Shown here: one piece after another, positions 8,610 through 16,855 of the stretch
How the letters are laid out: each line of letters opens with the position of its first letter
Position numbering within the stretch: position 1 is the stretch's first letter
Notes under the pieces: generated by a model
Databases searched by the model: none
Seen by the model: only the letters and a program-made list of their open reading frames with translations
What the model was told of the DNA's origin: nothing
Assembly (NCBI RefSeq): GCF_003386795.1
Contig: NZ_QTUC01000001.1
Span: forward strand, 2,604,001-2,668,000
DNA length: 64,000 nucleotides
Direction: 5' to 3'
From: Thermasporomyces composti
Lineage (GTDB): Bacteria; Actinomycetota; Actinomycetes; Propionibacteriales; Actinopolymorphaceae
Program-made: the position numbers and the translations under genes

Positions 8610-10337
8610 TCACCTCCGCACCGCGGTCTCCGCACCGGCGCCGGTGAGCGCCCGCACCTCCAGCTCCTCGTAGCGCTCCTCCGACTCCTCGTCCTTCGAC
8701 AGCACCGTGCCGAGCCAGCCGAGGAAGAAGCCCATCGGGATCGAGACGATGCCGGGGTTGTCCAGCGGGAACCACGAGAAGTCGACACCGACCGGGAAGA
8801 GCGACCCGCTCGAGCCGTCCGGCAGCACCCTCCCGGACACCACGGGGGAGAAGAACACGAGGACGACGGCGGTGATGAGGCCGCCGTAGACGCTCCACAC
8901 CGCGCCCCGGGTGGTGAAGCGAGGCCAGAACAGGTTGTAGATGATGGCCGGCAGGTTCGCCGAGGCCGCCACCGCGAACGCCAACGCCACCAGGAACGCG
9001 ACGTTGAGCCGCTGCGCCGGGATCGCCAGGAGGATCGCCACCGAGCCGATCACGATCGCCGCGATGCGGGCGGTGCGGACCTCCTCTCGTTCGGTGGCCT
9101 TCCCCTTCCGGATGACGTGGGCGTAGATGTCGTGCGCGAAGGACGACGCCGAGGTCAGCGTGAGCCCGGCGACCACCGCGAGGATGGTGGCGAAGGCCAC
9201 CGCCGCGATGAGCGCGAGGAGGACGGCGCCGCCGGTCGAACCCTCCCCGCCACCAGCGGCCTGAGCTAGCAGCGGAGCCGCGACGTTACCTCCCGTCGCG
9301 GCGATCTGCGAGTCCGGACCGGTGTCGAGGAGCGCCGCGGCACCGAAGCCGAGGACGAGCGTCATCAGGTAGAACGACCCGATGATGCCGATCGCCCACT
9401 GCACCGACGTGCGAGCCGCCCGCGACGTCGGCACGGTGTAGAAGCGGATGAGAATGTGCGGCAGACCGGCGGTGCCGAGCACCAACGCCAACGCCAGGGA
9501 GATGAAGTCGATCTTCGTCGTCAGGCTGACGCCGTACTTCAGACCAGGTTCGAGGAAGGCTTGACCCTTCCCGCTGTTGGTAGCCGCCGTGCCCAGCATC
9601 TCGGAGATGTTGAAGCGGAACTTCCACAGCACGATGAGCGTGATGAGGATGGTTCCGCCCATGAGCAAGACGGCCTTGACGATCTGGACCCAGGTCGTCC
9701 CTTTCATGCCGCCGACGGCGACGTAGAAGATCATGAGCGCACCGACGACGACGATCGTGAGGTTGCGCGCGGCGTCGCTCGTCACTCCGAGGAGAAGGGC
9801 GACGAGGGCACCGGCGCCTACCATCTGGGCCAGCAGGTAGAAGATCGACACGCCCAGCGTCGAGACCGCGGCCGCGGTGCGAACCGGGCGTTGCCGCATG
9901 CGGTAGGCGAGCTGGTCGGCGAGCGTGAACCGCCCGGAGTTGCGGAGCAGCTCGGCGACGAGCAGGAGCGCGACCAGCCAGGCGACGAGAAAGCCGATGG
10001 AGTAGAGGAACCCGTCGTATCCGGACAGCGCGATCGCGCCGCAGATACCGAGGAACGACGCGGCCGACATGTAGTCACCGGAGATGGCCAGGCCGTTCTG
10101 GAAGCCGGAGAACGACCGTCCGGCCGCGTAATAGTCGGCGGCCGTCTTGGTCTGCCTACTGGCCCAGAGCGTCACGTACAGCGTGACGGCCACGACCGCC
10201 AAGAACAGCACGATCGTGAGCGTCCGGTGGTTGGAGGAGGTCGCCGCCGCGGCTACGACAGACCCAGCGCCGGTGAGGGGTCCGGTGTCGGCGAGGAGCC
10301 CAGTGCTGGCGAGAGACGTGGACAGGGCGACGCTCAT
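8610..10337 (-). CDS. actP: Cation/acetate symporter
   Basis: The product has 575 residues with about 13 hydrophobic helices, a sodium:solute symporter (SSS family) of the ActP/MctC type that brings acetate and other short monocarboxylates into the cell. Family signatures include ADYYAAGRSFSGFQNGLAI near residues 66-85, GDYMSAASFLGICGAIAL, and GTAGLPHILIRFYTVP. The start overlaps the DUF485 gene stop (ATGA), a coupling seen widely for yjcH-actP. With acs downstream on the same strand, it suggests an acetate-scavenging regulon. C-terminal residues ~545-575 are hydrophilic and acidic. Confidence 0.93.
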   Translation of the reverse strand: MSVALSTSLASTGLLADTGPLTGAGSVVAAAATSSNHRTLTIVLFLAVVAVTLYVTLWASRQTKTAADYYAAGRSFSGFQNGLAISGDYMSAASFLGICGAIALSGYDGFLYSIGFLVAWLVALLLVAELLRNSGRFTLADQLAYRMRQRPVRTAAAVSTLGVSIFYLLAQMVGAGALVALLLGVTSDAARNLTIVVVGALMIFYVAVGGMKGTTWVQIVKAVLLMGGTILITLIVLWKFRFNISEMLGTAATNSGKGQAFLEPGLKYGVSLTTKIDFISLALALVLGTAGLPHILIRFYTVPTSRAARTSVQWAIGIIGSFYLMTLVLGFGAAALLDTGPDSQIAATGGNVAAPLLAQAAGGGEGSTGGAVLLALIAAVAFATILAVVAGLTLTSASSFAHDIYAHVIRKGKATEREEVRTARIAAIVIGSVAILLAIPAQRLNVAFLVALAFAVAASANLPAIIYNLFWPRFTTRGAVWSVYGGLITAVVLVFFSPVVSGRVLPDGSSGSLFPVGVDFSWFPLDNPGIVSIPMGFFLGWLGTVLSKDEESEERYEELEVRALTGAGAETAVRR

Positions 10338-10768
10338 CGTTCCACCGCCTTCGCGTACCTGGTGAGGATCTGGTCGGCCTTCGGGTCGAGCCGGCGGCGG
10401 GCGTGCCGGCTGTAGAGGTAGGCGATGAGGAACGTCGAGACGAACTGCAGCAGACCGAAGACGAGGGCGACATTCACGTTGCCGATGACCGACGTGCGCA
10501 TCAGCCCGGGTGCCCACATGGCGCAGAAGACGTAGAGCACGTACCACGCCAGGAAGGCGATGGTCCACGGGAACACGAAGCCGCGGTATCGCCGCCGAAG
10601 CTCGCGGAAGTCGTCGCTGCGCGCGAGCTCAGCGTAGGCCCGGCGCTGCGCGGCGGCCGTCGTCGCGTGAGTTTCGTCGGTGACCGACGCGTCCGTGGTC
10701 GCCGACTGGTCGATCGGGTCGTTCGCAGCTGACTCGTTGGCAGCTGGTCCGGCCGGTGGTTCGGTCAT
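10334..10768 (-). CDS. DUF485 membrane protein (ActP partner)
   Basis: The product has 144 residues. After a ~60-residue Ala/Thr/Asp-rich disordered N-terminus it has the DUF485 core: DFRELRRRYRGFVFPWT, one helix (IAFLAWYVLYVFCAM) and a second (NVALVFGLLQFVSTFLIAYLY), ending YSRHARRRLDPKAD. DUF485 proteins accompany SSS acetate transporters and are thought to help their assembly or activity. The ATG follows GGAGGTAGGCATC. The stop codon overlaps the actP ATG. Confidence 0.92.
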   Translation of the reverse strand: MTEPPAGPAANESAANDPIDQSATTDASVTDETHATTAAAQRRAYAELARSDDFRELRRRYRGFVFPWTIAFLAWYVLYVFCAMWAPGLMRTSVIGNVNVALVFGLLQFVSTFLIAYLYSRHARRRLDPKADQILTRYAKAVER

Positions 10769-10918
10769 GATGCCTACCTCCGGAACGCCGATGCCATGCT
10801 TGAGAGTGTCGCCGACGTTACGGACTGCTACGGCGCTGACGCAAGCATGATGACCTGATGTCGCTGCGTGAGCGCGGAACTTGGCCAGCTTCGGAAAGCG
10901 GCCCGAGAGACGTCGCGG

Positions 10919-11752
10919 TCAGCGAGCGATGAGACGGTCGCCCCGCAGGTCGAAGACGTATGGCTGCGAACACGGCGTGGACGTGTCGGTCGCGAGCCGG
11001 ACGCGAACGGTCGACCCATCGGCCGCATCGGATCCGTTGCCGGCGCTCGCGGTGGCCACTGTCAGCTCGCAGACCTTGGGCGGACGCGCGCTCGGCGGGG
11101 TCGTGGTGTCGCCGATCTGTGCCTCGTCGACGGCGCGCCACGACCCACCATCGAGACGCAGCAGCCGCAACCACACTGTCGTGTCACTCGTGGTCTCGTG
11201 CGTGGCGTCGAGGACGAGACGGAGATCTGTCCCCGCCGTGACGGTCGCCAACGTCGTTGGGCCGGCGGGCTGGTCAGGGGTGACACGTGGGGTGGGACGT
11301 GGCGACGTCCGAGTGCCGGAGTCGGTCAGTGGTTCGGGGGATGTCGTCGAGGCTGGCCTAGCTACGTGGGAAGGGCTGGTGAGCTGAGGCACCAGCAGGA
11401 CAGCGGCCGTCGCGGCAGCCGACGCGAGGAGGGCGGCTCCCACCACGACCGGGCGAGGCAGGCGCAATCGCCATCCGGGCGAGCTGGTGTCCGGTGAGGG
11501 CCCGGCGGGCGGCCGACGTCGAGTGTCGCGGAAAGTCTCACGTCGTCGAGCCGCACGGGGTCCGCCAGAGTGGGCTCGGTGGAAGCGGCGGCGGAGGAAG
11601 TGACGCGGTTCGGGCGTGGCTACGCGTTCGACCAGGCGGCTACGCACTTTCGCCCACGCGTCCGGGCTCACCCGCATCCGCGCGGCTTCAGCGCGCAGTG
11701 CGGTGCGCAGCCGCTCCTCGAGATCCGACACGGGTGGACGGTCGTCCTTCAT
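10919..11752 (-). CDS. Sigma-factor-coupled membrane-anchored protein (possible anti-sigma)
   Basis: The product has 277 residues. A cytosolic segment starts MKDDRPPVSDLEERLRTALR and is rich in Arg; a single transmembrane helix follows (VVVGAALLASAAATAAVLLV, about residues 107-126), then a Ser/Thr/Pro linker and an extracellular domain of about 130 residues. The gene overlaps the upstream ECF sigma factor by ATGA and has its own GAGGAAG ribosome site. That topology and coupling fit an anti-sigma factor, but no zinc-binding HxxxCxxC motif is present, so the role is inferred from context only. Confidence 0.7.
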   Translation of the reverse strand: MKDDRPPVSDLEERLRTALRAEAARMRVSPDAWAKVRSRLVERVATPEPRHFLRRRFHRAHSGGPRAARRRETFRDTRRRPPAGPSPDTSSPGWRLRLPRPVVVGAALLASAAATAAVLLVPQLTSPSHVARPASTTSPEPLTDSGTRTSPRPTPRVTPDQPAGPTTLATVTAGTDLRLVLDATHETTSDTTVWLRLLRLDGGSWRAVDEAQIGDTTTPPSARPPKVCELTVATASAGNGSDAADGSTVRVRLATDTSTPCSQPYVFDLRGDRLIAR

Positions 11753-12366
11753 GGCTTCCTCGCAGTTCCTGGCGGCACGGGACGAGCGGCCTGGGCGTCC
11801 TCCAACGCGCGCGCCAGCTGGCGCAGCGCACGGTGGGTCTGGCTCTTGACGGTGCCGACGGATATCCCGAGGACCCTCGCGGTCTCCTCCTCCGAGAGGT
11901 CGGCGTAGAACCGGAGGACGACGCAGGCGCGTTTGCGCAGCGGGAGCGTGCGCACGAGCCGAGCCAAGTCCACCGCGGTGTCGCGGTCGTCGCTCGGCGG
12001 CGGAACCGGCTCCGGGTGAGGCGGCGGGTTCCGCCACTCCAGGAGGCGTCGCCGGTGACGCTGCCGGACGAGGTTGACGAGGGTGGTGCGCAGGTACGCC
12101 GGCGCGGACTTCTCGTCGCGGAGTGTCGCGAGATGGGGCCAGGCGCGGATGAACGCCTCCTGCGCCAGGTCCTCCGCCAGGTGGGTGTCGCCGGTCAGCA
12201 GGAACGCCAGGCGGGCCAGTTCCGCGTACCGCTCGCGGAACAGCTCGGCCAGCACCGTCTCGTCCGGCCGCGCTTCAGCCGGCCGCGTCTCGTCCGGCCG
12301 CGCCTCGTCACCGTCATGTACCGAGATCCGCTCCACCGGCTCGGATCGTTGTGGAGCCAGGCTCAC
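11749..12366 (-). CDS. ECF sigma factor, SigE family
   Basis: The product has about 205 residues. Region 2 is visible at LFRERYAELARLAFLLTGD with LAQEAFIRAW, and region 4 at FYADLSEEETARVLGISVG with TVKSQTHRALRQLA, giving the two DNA/core-binding domains of an ECF sigma factor. The segment between them contains a Pro-rich loop (NPPPHPEPVPPP). The start is uncertain: GTG 12366 after GGGGGAC is chosen; earlier in-frame ATG codons would add non-conserved sequence. The N-terminus carries a degenerate ETRPAEARPDE repeat (two copies of a 15-bp unit). It is coupled to the downstream membrane-anchored protein. Confidence 0.88.
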   Translation of the reverse strand: MSLAPQRSEPVERISVHDGDEARPDETRPAEARPDETVLAELFRERYAELARLAFLLTGDTHLAEDLAQEAFIRAWPHLATLRDEKSAPAYLRTTLVNLVRQRHRRRLLEWRNPPPHPEPVPPPSDDRDTAVDLARLVRTLPLRKRACVVLRFYADLSEEETARVLGISVGTVKSQTHRALRQLARALEDAQAARPVPPGTARKP

Positions 12367-12448
12367 CAGTCCACCGTCCCCCGATCGTTCCCAGCGACGC
12401 CGCTGCGTCTTCGTGGTCGATGACGCTCGGTGTCGCCCATCTGTGTGC

Positions 12449-12928
12449 TCACTCGCGGACCAGCTCGCCATCGACGACGGCGAAAGGCGTCGGCTCCGCA
12501 CACCCCAGGCTCGGGCTGTATCGGAGGGACAAGGTCAGGCGTGGCTCCGGGTGCTCGCTGAGGCTGAGCCGGCACACCGCCTGCGGGCCCGTCACCACCT
12601 CCCAGAACCACGTCTCGTCCAAGGACTGCCGTCCGACCGACGCCCACTCCCCGCCACGACGCTCGAAGGCGGCGACGTCCACGCTCGCCTCGGGTGGCTC
12701 GTTCTGGGCTCCCGACCGTGGCTGGGCGGTGACGACGAACCGGACCTGCTGCGTGTTCGCCGAGGCGACGACCGTGCCGTCGGTCTCGGTGTCGGCTCGG
12801 ACGCCTGCGCCAGCCGCGGCGGCGGTCGAGGGCGTCAGGACGGGTGAGACGGTCAGCCCGGCCACCGCCAGCAGCGCCGGTGCCAGGGCAGGCACGACGG
12901 CACGTCGCCCACGTACTCGTCTTTCCAC
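12449..12928 (-). CDS. Small secreted protein of unknown function
   Basis: The product has 159 residues and I do not recognise a family. A basic N-terminus (ERRVRGRRA), a hydrophobic core of ~20 residues and a TAAAAGAG cleavage region make a clear signal peptide. The mature ~120 residues contain two Cys (QAVCRLSL and SLGCAEP) that could form one disulfide. The GTG start is strongly supported by GGAGG six bases upstream. It lies just before the sigma factor gene on the same strand, with 82 bp between, and its domain character resembles the extracellular part of the sigma-coupled protein, so a linked envelope-stress role is possible. Confidence 0.75.
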   Translation of the reverse strand: MERRVRGRRAVVPALAPALLAVAGLTVSPVLTPSTAAAAGAGVRADTETDGTVVASANTQQVRFVVTAQPRSGAQNEPPEASVDVAAFERRGGEWASVGRQSLDETWFWEVVTGPQAVCRLSLSEHPEPRLTLSLRYSPSLGCAEPTPFAVVDGELVRE

Positions 12929-13133
12929 AGGTCACCTCCCTCCCGGGCCCGGACCAGAACCCGCGGACTTCTGCTCCGGGCACCAGGACCGTCGACCTCA
13001 TGGATGCGCGACGACGTGCTCAGGGTTGCCGCGCAGGCGACGTCTGGTGGCCCGACACGGGAGTGCACGACCACGCCATGCTCACGGACCGGCCGGTCGG
13101 GCCGAGGTTCCCGACGCGCAACGCCGAACCCGC

Positions 13134-13814
13134 TCAGTCGAAGTCGGTCGGCCGCGCGGGATCCCGATGGTGGGCGATCAGCGTGGCCAACTGCTCCCGG
13201 GTGGTGCGGGCGGAGGACAGCTGGGGCAGCTCGTCGAGCGCGAAGAAGCCGACCGCACTCGTCTCGCCGTCCAACCCGGCGGTCGGCTCGCCACCGTCGA
13301 CGCGTTCGACGAGGAAGAACAGCTTGTAGATGTGCCACGGGCTGTTGGCGTGCCCGTTCCGCCGCGAGCCGTCGTGGACCAGCGCGAGCTTCCTCGCCCG
13401 CACGGCGAGTCCGGCCTCCTCGCCGAACTCCCGGACGACAGCCTCCGAGGGGGAGTCCATGGCGTCCGCCCAGCCGCCGGGGAGGGTCCACCGACCGTCG
13501 CGGGCCTCCCGGACCAACAGCACTCGGTCGTCTTCGATGAGCGCGCCCCGCACGTCGACCTTCGGCGTGGCGTGACCAGCCTCGGCCTGGAGTGCCGCAC
13601 GGAACGTCGCTGGGTCGCTGTGGGAGAGCAGACCCATGATCTCGGCGGCGATCTCGTGGATGCGGTTGTAGCGGGCGACGGCGTAGTGGTCCGCCTCGTA
13701 GGTGAGGCCGTTGCGTGCCAACGCCCCGAGCTCGACCGCGAGTGCGTGGAGTCGTCGACCCGGCTCGGATGCCGTCTCGTCGGGTGGGGTGTCGGTCTCG
13801 GTGTCCGGCCTCAT
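13134..13814 (-). CDS. NUDIX hydrolase with N-terminal helical domain
   Basis: The product has 226 residues. The first ~75 residues form a helical region (LHALAVELGALARNGLTYEAD, YNRIHEIAAEIM) typical of the Nudix_N_2 type found in ADP-ribose or nucleoside-diphosphate hydrolases. The Nudix box follows as LPGGWADAMDSP then REFGEEAGL. The first acidic residue of the box is Asp rather than Glu, a mild variant; the catalytic EExG is intact. It was probably acquired for nucleotide clean-up. It sits 22 bp after the methyltransferase gene on the same strand, likely co-transcribed. Confidence 0.88.
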   Translation of the reverse strand: MRPDTETDTPPDETASEPGRRLHALAVELGALARNGLTYEADHYAVARYNRIHEIAAEIMGLLSHSDPATFRAALQAEAGHATPKVDVRGALIEDDRVLLVREARDGRWTLPGGWADAMDSPSEAVVREFGEEAGLAVRARKLALVHDGSRRNGHANSPWHIYKLFFLVERVDGGEPTAGLDGETSAVGFFALDELPQLSSARTTREQLATLIAHHRDPARPTDFD

Positions 13815-13836
13815 GGCGCCCAGGGTACGGGTCCTC

Positions 13837-14718
13837 TCACTTGCGGACCCGCATCCGGTAGCAGGCCGTGATGTAGGGCATGACCAACCCCTCCGGCTGC
13901 CGCGCCGTCTCGTCGTAGAGGTCCCCGACCTGCTTGAGGACATCCTCGCGCTCGGCCGGGGGGAGCGAGGCGACCGACGAGCGGGACGCCACCATCTGGA
14001 GCAGGCCTTCGCGGTTCACGGGCTGCCAGAGCCGGAAGCCGGCGTACTCCGGGGGCGTGAACAGCCGACTCCACTCGAGCTTCTCGATCAGGTCTTCGGC
14101 TTGCCGCGCCTCGAGGCGCTCCGCAGCGGCCAGCAGGCTGGACAGCTGGCGAACCCAGGGCACCGACTCGTCGCGGTAGTTCCACAGCAGCCCCAGGATG
14201 CCGCCGGGGCGGAGGACGCGGGCGATCTCGGCGAGCGCGGCGTCGGTGTCGAACCAGTGGAAGGCGTGCGCGACCACGACGGCGTCCGCGGAGCCGTCCG
14301 CCAGGGGGATCTGCTCGGCGACCGCCTGCACGGGTGTGGCCTCCGGGACGTTGCGAATCAGTCGGAGGAGCAGCGGCGCGGACGGCTCCACCGCGATGAC
14401 CCGGTGGCCTTCGGCGGCCAGGACGGCGGTCATCTTGCCGGTGCCGGCCGCGAGCTCGACGACGGTCGGCGGGGGTGGTGGGGGAGGAGGTGGCGTGGTG
14501 GGGTAGCCGATGGCCGGATCCGGCGCCGCGTACGAGGGATCCGGCGTGACGGCGTAGGAGTCGAACGCGGACACGTCGTAGGGAGGGATCGGCTCCGGGA
14601 GCAGGTCGGCCAGCAGCCAGCGCACCGCGTCACGCGGGTAGCCGGGGCGGCTCTGCTCGTAGACGTCGGCGACGGAGCCGAACGACCGGCTCCGAAACCG
14701 CCGCACCGACTCTTCCAT
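13837..14718 (-). CDS. Class I SAM-dependent methyltransferase with Pro-rich insert
   Basis: The product has 293 residues. Motif I is VVELAAGTGKMT (about 86-97), followed by VEPSAPLLLRL, the ADAVVVAHAFHWF strand and VLRPGGILGLLWNY, a type-11 methyltransferase fold related to UbiE/Tmt-like proteins. Unusually, residues ~42-85 between the first helices and motif I are a Pro/Tyr-rich insert ending in nine prolines. The substrate is unknown. ATG start with a GAAG-type site nearby. It lies directly upstream of the Nudix gene. Confidence 0.85.
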   Translation of the reverse strand: MEESVRRFRSRSFGSVADVYEQSRPGYPRDAVRWLLADLLPEPIPPYDVSAFDSYAVTPDPSYAAPDPAIGYPTTPPPPPPPPPTVVELAAGTGKMTAVLAAEGHRVIAVEPSAPLLLRLIRNVPEATPVQAVAEQIPLADGSADAVVVAHAFHWFDTDAALAEIARVLRPGGILGLLWNYRDESVPWVRQLSSLLAAAERLEARQAEDLIEKLEWSRLFTPPEYAGFRLWQPVNREGLLQMVASRSSVASLPPAEREDVLKQVGDLYDETARQPEGLVMPYITACYRMRVRK

Positions 14719-15183
14719 GGTGGTCGCGATGCTACGCCAAGAGGCGAGGTGAGGGGCCTTTCGACCGGTGCAAACCGGCGCCGTGTGCTGTGCCCGTAGG
14801 CGCGCCTACCTCCTCGACGCCGGGTGGCTCGCGACACCCATGGTCGCCGCCACCCGGCTGCTCGGCGGAGAAGCCCGGCACAGGACTCCGCTGCTAGCGC
14901 TGCGTCGATCGGCCGACTACACCCGGTGCTTGCCCTTCGTCCGCAGACTGGAGGCGCTCGCAGACGAGAGGCGCCCCCCGGGCGAGGAGCGCCTCCCGGT
15001 CAGGTCACGCGGGTTACCAGGCGTGCAACCCATGACTCACGTCGCCCCAGGCGAGCCTGGAGACGACCGCCCTTTGCGATGGGCCCGTCGCCGCGTGGGT
15101 ACCCGCGTGACGTTTCCGTCTCGTGGTCGTGGAAGGTCGTCCGAGCCTCCACCACCGCGGACGTATGTCGTTCTACGACCTTT
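14719..15183. other. Intergenic region, no recognised gene
   Basis: The 465 bp between the methyltransferase start and the HAD phosphatase stop hold no credible reading frame; plus-strand frames here have no codon bias or homology I recognise. A hairpin GAGGCGC (14968-14974) with GCGCCTC (14989-14995) could terminate the HAD gene, which is transcribed towards it, although no U tract follows. Confidence 0.45.
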
Positions 15184-16239
15184 CTACGACGCCCTGCACC
15201 CGAAGGAAAGGGACTGACCAAGATCTTTACCCTTTTCCAGGACCGCGGAGCGGGCCGCCTGCGCGAGTGCCGCCGCGTCGTCCGCGCTCGAGCTCGTCGA
15301 ACGACCGCGGCGGACCGCCCACACCAACGCGACGACGACGCCGAGCGCCGCGGCGGTGAGGACCGGACGATTGACCGAGAGGCGTCGGCGCCGGGGCACC
15401 ACCATGGGCTGGCTGAACTTCAGCACCGGCCATCCGCGTTCCTTCGCCACCCGCCGCAGCGCGCGATCAGGATTGACGGCGAAAGGATGCCCCACGGCCT
15501 CGAGCATGGGCAGGTCGGTGGCTGAGTCAGAGTACGCATAGCACTCACTCAGGTCATAATCGCGCTGGCGCGCGAGCTCGCGAATTCCAACCACCTTGTT
15601 GGGGCCGTAGCAATAGAAATCGATATCCCCGGTATAGCGCCCGTCCGCGACTTCCATCCGGGTGGCTATCACATGATCCGCGCCGAGCATGGCCCCGATC
15701 GGTTCGACCACTTCTTGGCCGGAGGAGGAGACGATCACCACGTCGCGACCCGCCGCTTGGTGCTCCTTGATGAGCGCGACGGCTTCGGCGTAGACGAGCG
15801 GTTCGACGACGTGGCGAAGGGTCGCGGCGACGATGTCCTTCACCAGCTGGACGTCCCAGCCCGTGACCAGCTTGGACAGGTACGCGCGGATCCGCTCCAT
15901 CTGGTCGTGGTCCGCTCCGGCCAGCAAGTAGACCGACTGCGCATAGACCGAGCGCAGCACCGCACGCTTGTTGATCAAGCCCTCTCGGTAGAACGGCCGA
16001 CTGAACGCGAGCGTGCTCGAGCGGGCGAGGATCGTCTTGTCGAGGTCGAAGAAGGCGGCCGAGGTACGGACGTTCGAGGAGGGCTGCTCGACGGCGTGCT
16101 CGCCGATGGTGTGCTCGCGGTGGGTGGGCTCGCGGTGGGTGGGCGGCTGGTGTCGGGCCAGCGACCCGTCAGGCTCCGGGTGGGCGGAGGGGGTGCGCTG
16201 CTCGTCGGGGCGGGCGAGGCGGGCGTCGTCGCGGCTCAT
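15184..16239 (-). CDS. HAD-IB family phosphatase with C-terminal membrane helix
   Basis: The product has 351 residues. The first ~58 residues are His/Arg/Pro-rich with short repeats (THREPTHREHTIGEH). The HAD core begins with FFDLDKTI (motif I, two Asp nucleophile/acid), followed by the IVSSSGQEV region (motif II) and YAYSDSATDLPML (motif IV). A helix (VLTAAALGVVVALVWAV) near residue 300 anchors the C-terminus. It is the Rv3661-like SerB/HAD-IB group; phosphoserine-like or lipid substrates are possible. It is divergent from ssd, with a 6C-type RNA between, the same arrangement as known in M. tuberculosis. Confidence 0.87.
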   Translation of the reverse strand: MSRDDARLARPDEQRTPSAHPEPDGSLARHQPPTHREPTHREHTIGEHAVEQPSSNVRTSAAFFDLDKTILARSSTLAFSRPFYREGLINKRAVLRSVYAQSVYLLAGADHDQMERIRAYLSKLVTGWDVQLVKDIVAATLRHVVEPLVYAEAVALIKEHQAAGRDVVIVSSSGQEVVEPIGAMLGADHVIATRMEVADGRYTGDIDFYCYGPNKVVGIRELARQRDYDLSECYAYSDSATDLPMLEAVGHPFAVNPDRALRRVAKERGWPVLKFSQPMVVPRRRRLSVNRPVLTAAALGVVVALVWAVRRGRSTSSSADDAAALAQAARSAVLEKGKDLGQSLSFGCRAS

Positions 16240-16855
16240 GGTGGAAGCCTAAGCGTATCCACCCCCGGCTCGCCGGCTTTGTCGGGCATATTCTCCATCG
16301 CATCACATGGCGTGCGACAATGATTCATTCCTTCCACGTCATTGTTTGGATACCGCTTGCCACGGCCTGCGGATTTGCGTCGACGGCGATTCTGAGCGAC
16401 ACTGCGAGTGCGTTCCCTTGCGAGAAGCTCCCTTCGTGGAACGTGATTTCCAGCGGCGTCCCCCCGGCCGCTGGCAAGGCCGTGGCAGCGTGCCGTCGGC
16501 CTAGGACAGCCCCCGCTCTCCCCCCCGGCGGGGGTTGTCGCATGTTCGAGCCCGTCTGACTCACCCGCGCGACCTGGTCGTTGCCCGGCCCCAGCCCGCG
16601 CCCTGGTTGTGCTCGTTGGATGCCCATGGGATGCCTTGGCCGCCTCTGCGGAGCTGCCCCTGCACGTCCACAACCGGCTCCTACGGCTCCCTTATCCACA
16701 GCTGAGGCGCTCACGGCGTCGACTCGGACGGCCGCCGCGACATCGTGGTGAGCGTTCGACTCACAGCGCTCGTCGGGTGGGAGACGACGGGGCGACGGAA
16801 CCGACCGCCGTCGTTCCCCACCCGGCGCGTCGACCGCTTCCGTGGAGACGTTCCG
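16240..16855. other. HAD-ssd intergenic region
   Basis: This 616-bp space between divergent genes contains the 6C-type RNA and otherwise no gene I can support. A 79-codon plus-strand frame (16320-16559) reads through the RNA and ends in Pro-rich sequence from its loops, so it is not called. The promoters of the HAD gene, the RNA and the tad operon must all lie here. Confidence 0.5.
16450..16539 (+). ncRNA. 6C-type small RNA
   Basis: Two stem-loops with C-rich loops lie in the ssd/HAD intergenic space. Stem 1 is CCAGCGGC (16450-16457) with GCCGCTGG (16467-16474) and loop GTCCCCCCG, which holds exactly six C. Stem 2 is GACAGCCCCCGC (16505-16516) with GCGGGGGTTGTC (16528-16539), one G-U pair, and a loop with seven C. 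This is the described architecture of actinobacterial 6C RNA. The M. tuberculosis copy (B11, ncRv13660c) sits between the same two genes, Rv3660c (ssd) and Rv3661. In mycobacteria 6C pairs with G-rich leader sequences of growth and division genes. Exact 5' and 3' ends are not visible. Confidence 0.85.

Noticed and set aside
14768-15217. Plus-strand 149-codon frame before the HAD gene
   Set aside because: No ribosome site or domain, Arg/Pro-rich, and overlaps the HAD gene end.
16121-16150. Short GGTGGGTGGGCTCGC-type tandem repeat
   Set aside because: It codes for THREPTHRE in the HAD protein's disordered N-terminus; not a regulatory repeat.
16320-16559. A 79-codon plus-strand frame with a signal-like N-terminus
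   Set aside because: It reads straight through both 6C-type stem-loops, lacks a ribosome site, and ends in loop-derived Pro-rich sequence.
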